Shown here: positions 63,487 through 64,000 of the stretch, in pieces
How the letters are laid out: every line of letters begins with the position of its first letter
Numbering within the stretch: the stretch's first letter is position 1
Assembly: GCA_037349105.1 (NCBI GenBank)
Contig: JAYJMM010000007.1
Location: 186,001 to 250,000 of the forward strand
Source: Limnomonas spitsbergensis
Taxonomy: Eukaryota > Chlorophyta > Chlorophyceae > Chlamydomonadales
Length of the DNA stretch: 64,000 nt
Direction: 5' to 3'
The notes under the pieces: model-generated
Told to the model about the DNA's origin: nothing
Database searches by the model: none
Seen by the model: only the letters and a program-made list of their open reading frames with translations
Program-made: the position numbers and the translations under genes

Positions 63487-64000
63487 CTGCGCCAGGGGGG
63501 GGAGAAAAAAGAGATGAATAATGTGTGGCTTGGATTAAGGAAGTCACCCGTTCCAACTTATTAGCACTAGGTAGGCTACTATGGCCGGGGTGGAGAAATG
63601 TTTTTGTTTTAGGGTTAAAGGGTGGTGAAACAGTAACGGGGGAAGAGAGGAGATACTTCGCCGTTGAAACGGTAGTGTCACTGCTACAGGTCACACAGGA
63701 AATCCACCACCATTTCAGGGGCGAAGAAACTGGCACAGGCTAGTTATTGACGCTCTTTGGGGCAAGGGGAGGGTGACGCTTACGCCCACGATACGAACGA
63801 AAGAGCGAGGCCAGCGGCAGCTCTCCTGATGACACCCGTTTGAGGCATCAAACTAGTCCCAGTCGTCACTTAAACAGGTTCCACACTTTCACACATCATG
63901 ACATCAGGCATCTGTTTTCAGTTCAGAGATAACACGATCGTGTCCAGGGGGGGAGCACAAGAGGCAAAATTGGGATTTGCTGTGCAAGGATTCCGCTGGT

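Overview
This is nuclear DNA from a green alga (Chlorophyta). Three things support that: a Chlamydomonas-like Rubisco activase, genes split into 7-11 exons with standard GT-AG introns, and plant-type TTTAGGG motifs together with a TGTAA polyadenylation motif. No prokaryotic operon structure is visible. Exons below were joined by hand by matching reading-frame phase across every junction. The species cannot be named from the sequence.

Layout, left to right. 1-2172: a 30-bp repeat array and a possible promoter. 2173-4378 (+): Rubisco activase, 9 exons, 411 aa. 5619-8140 (+): an RPC7/RPC31-like RNA polymerase III subunit, 7 exons, 232 aa. 8141-14168: gene-poor and rich in dispersed repeats. 14169-31391 (-): one 10-exon gene for a 2,356-aa Ala/Leu-rich, probably helical protein with an organelle-like N-terminus. 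Its introns hold most of the large tandem arrays and one terminal-inverted-repeat (TIR) element. 32111-37905 (+): SNF1/AMPK-type kinase alpha subunit, 11 exons including one of 18 nt, with a BED-finger TIR element in intron 5 and three single-base frame offsets. 37906-42281: repeats, an unassigned coding fragment and a 0.6-kb TIR element. 42282-44651 (+): a secreted or ER glycosyltransferase-like protein, 7 exons, 379 aa. 45432-50768 (-): a KAPP-like membrane-anchored FHA-PP2C phosphatase, 10 exons, 621 aa. 51019-53970 (+): a probably plastid-targeted alpha/beta hydrolase, 9 exons, 330 aa. 57059-58819 (+): an unrecognised 445-aa protein. 63361-63486 (-): an exon of an unrecognised gene near the right edge.

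The genes form no single pathway. Two are signalling proteins (SnRK1-type kinase and FHA phosphatase), one acts in carbon fixation, one in Pol III transcription and one is a hydrolase.

The most unusual property is in the non-coding DNA. At about nine exon-intron boundaries in four genes, the boundary itself (donor or acceptor plus adjoining exon bases) has been copied in tandem into the intron. A dispersed ~170-bp repeat (called A here) occurs more than 20 times in 64 kb, and two smaller families (B and C) share a tail. Three TIR elements, one hairpin pair and one interstitial telomere-like insertion with a flanking duplication complete the picture.
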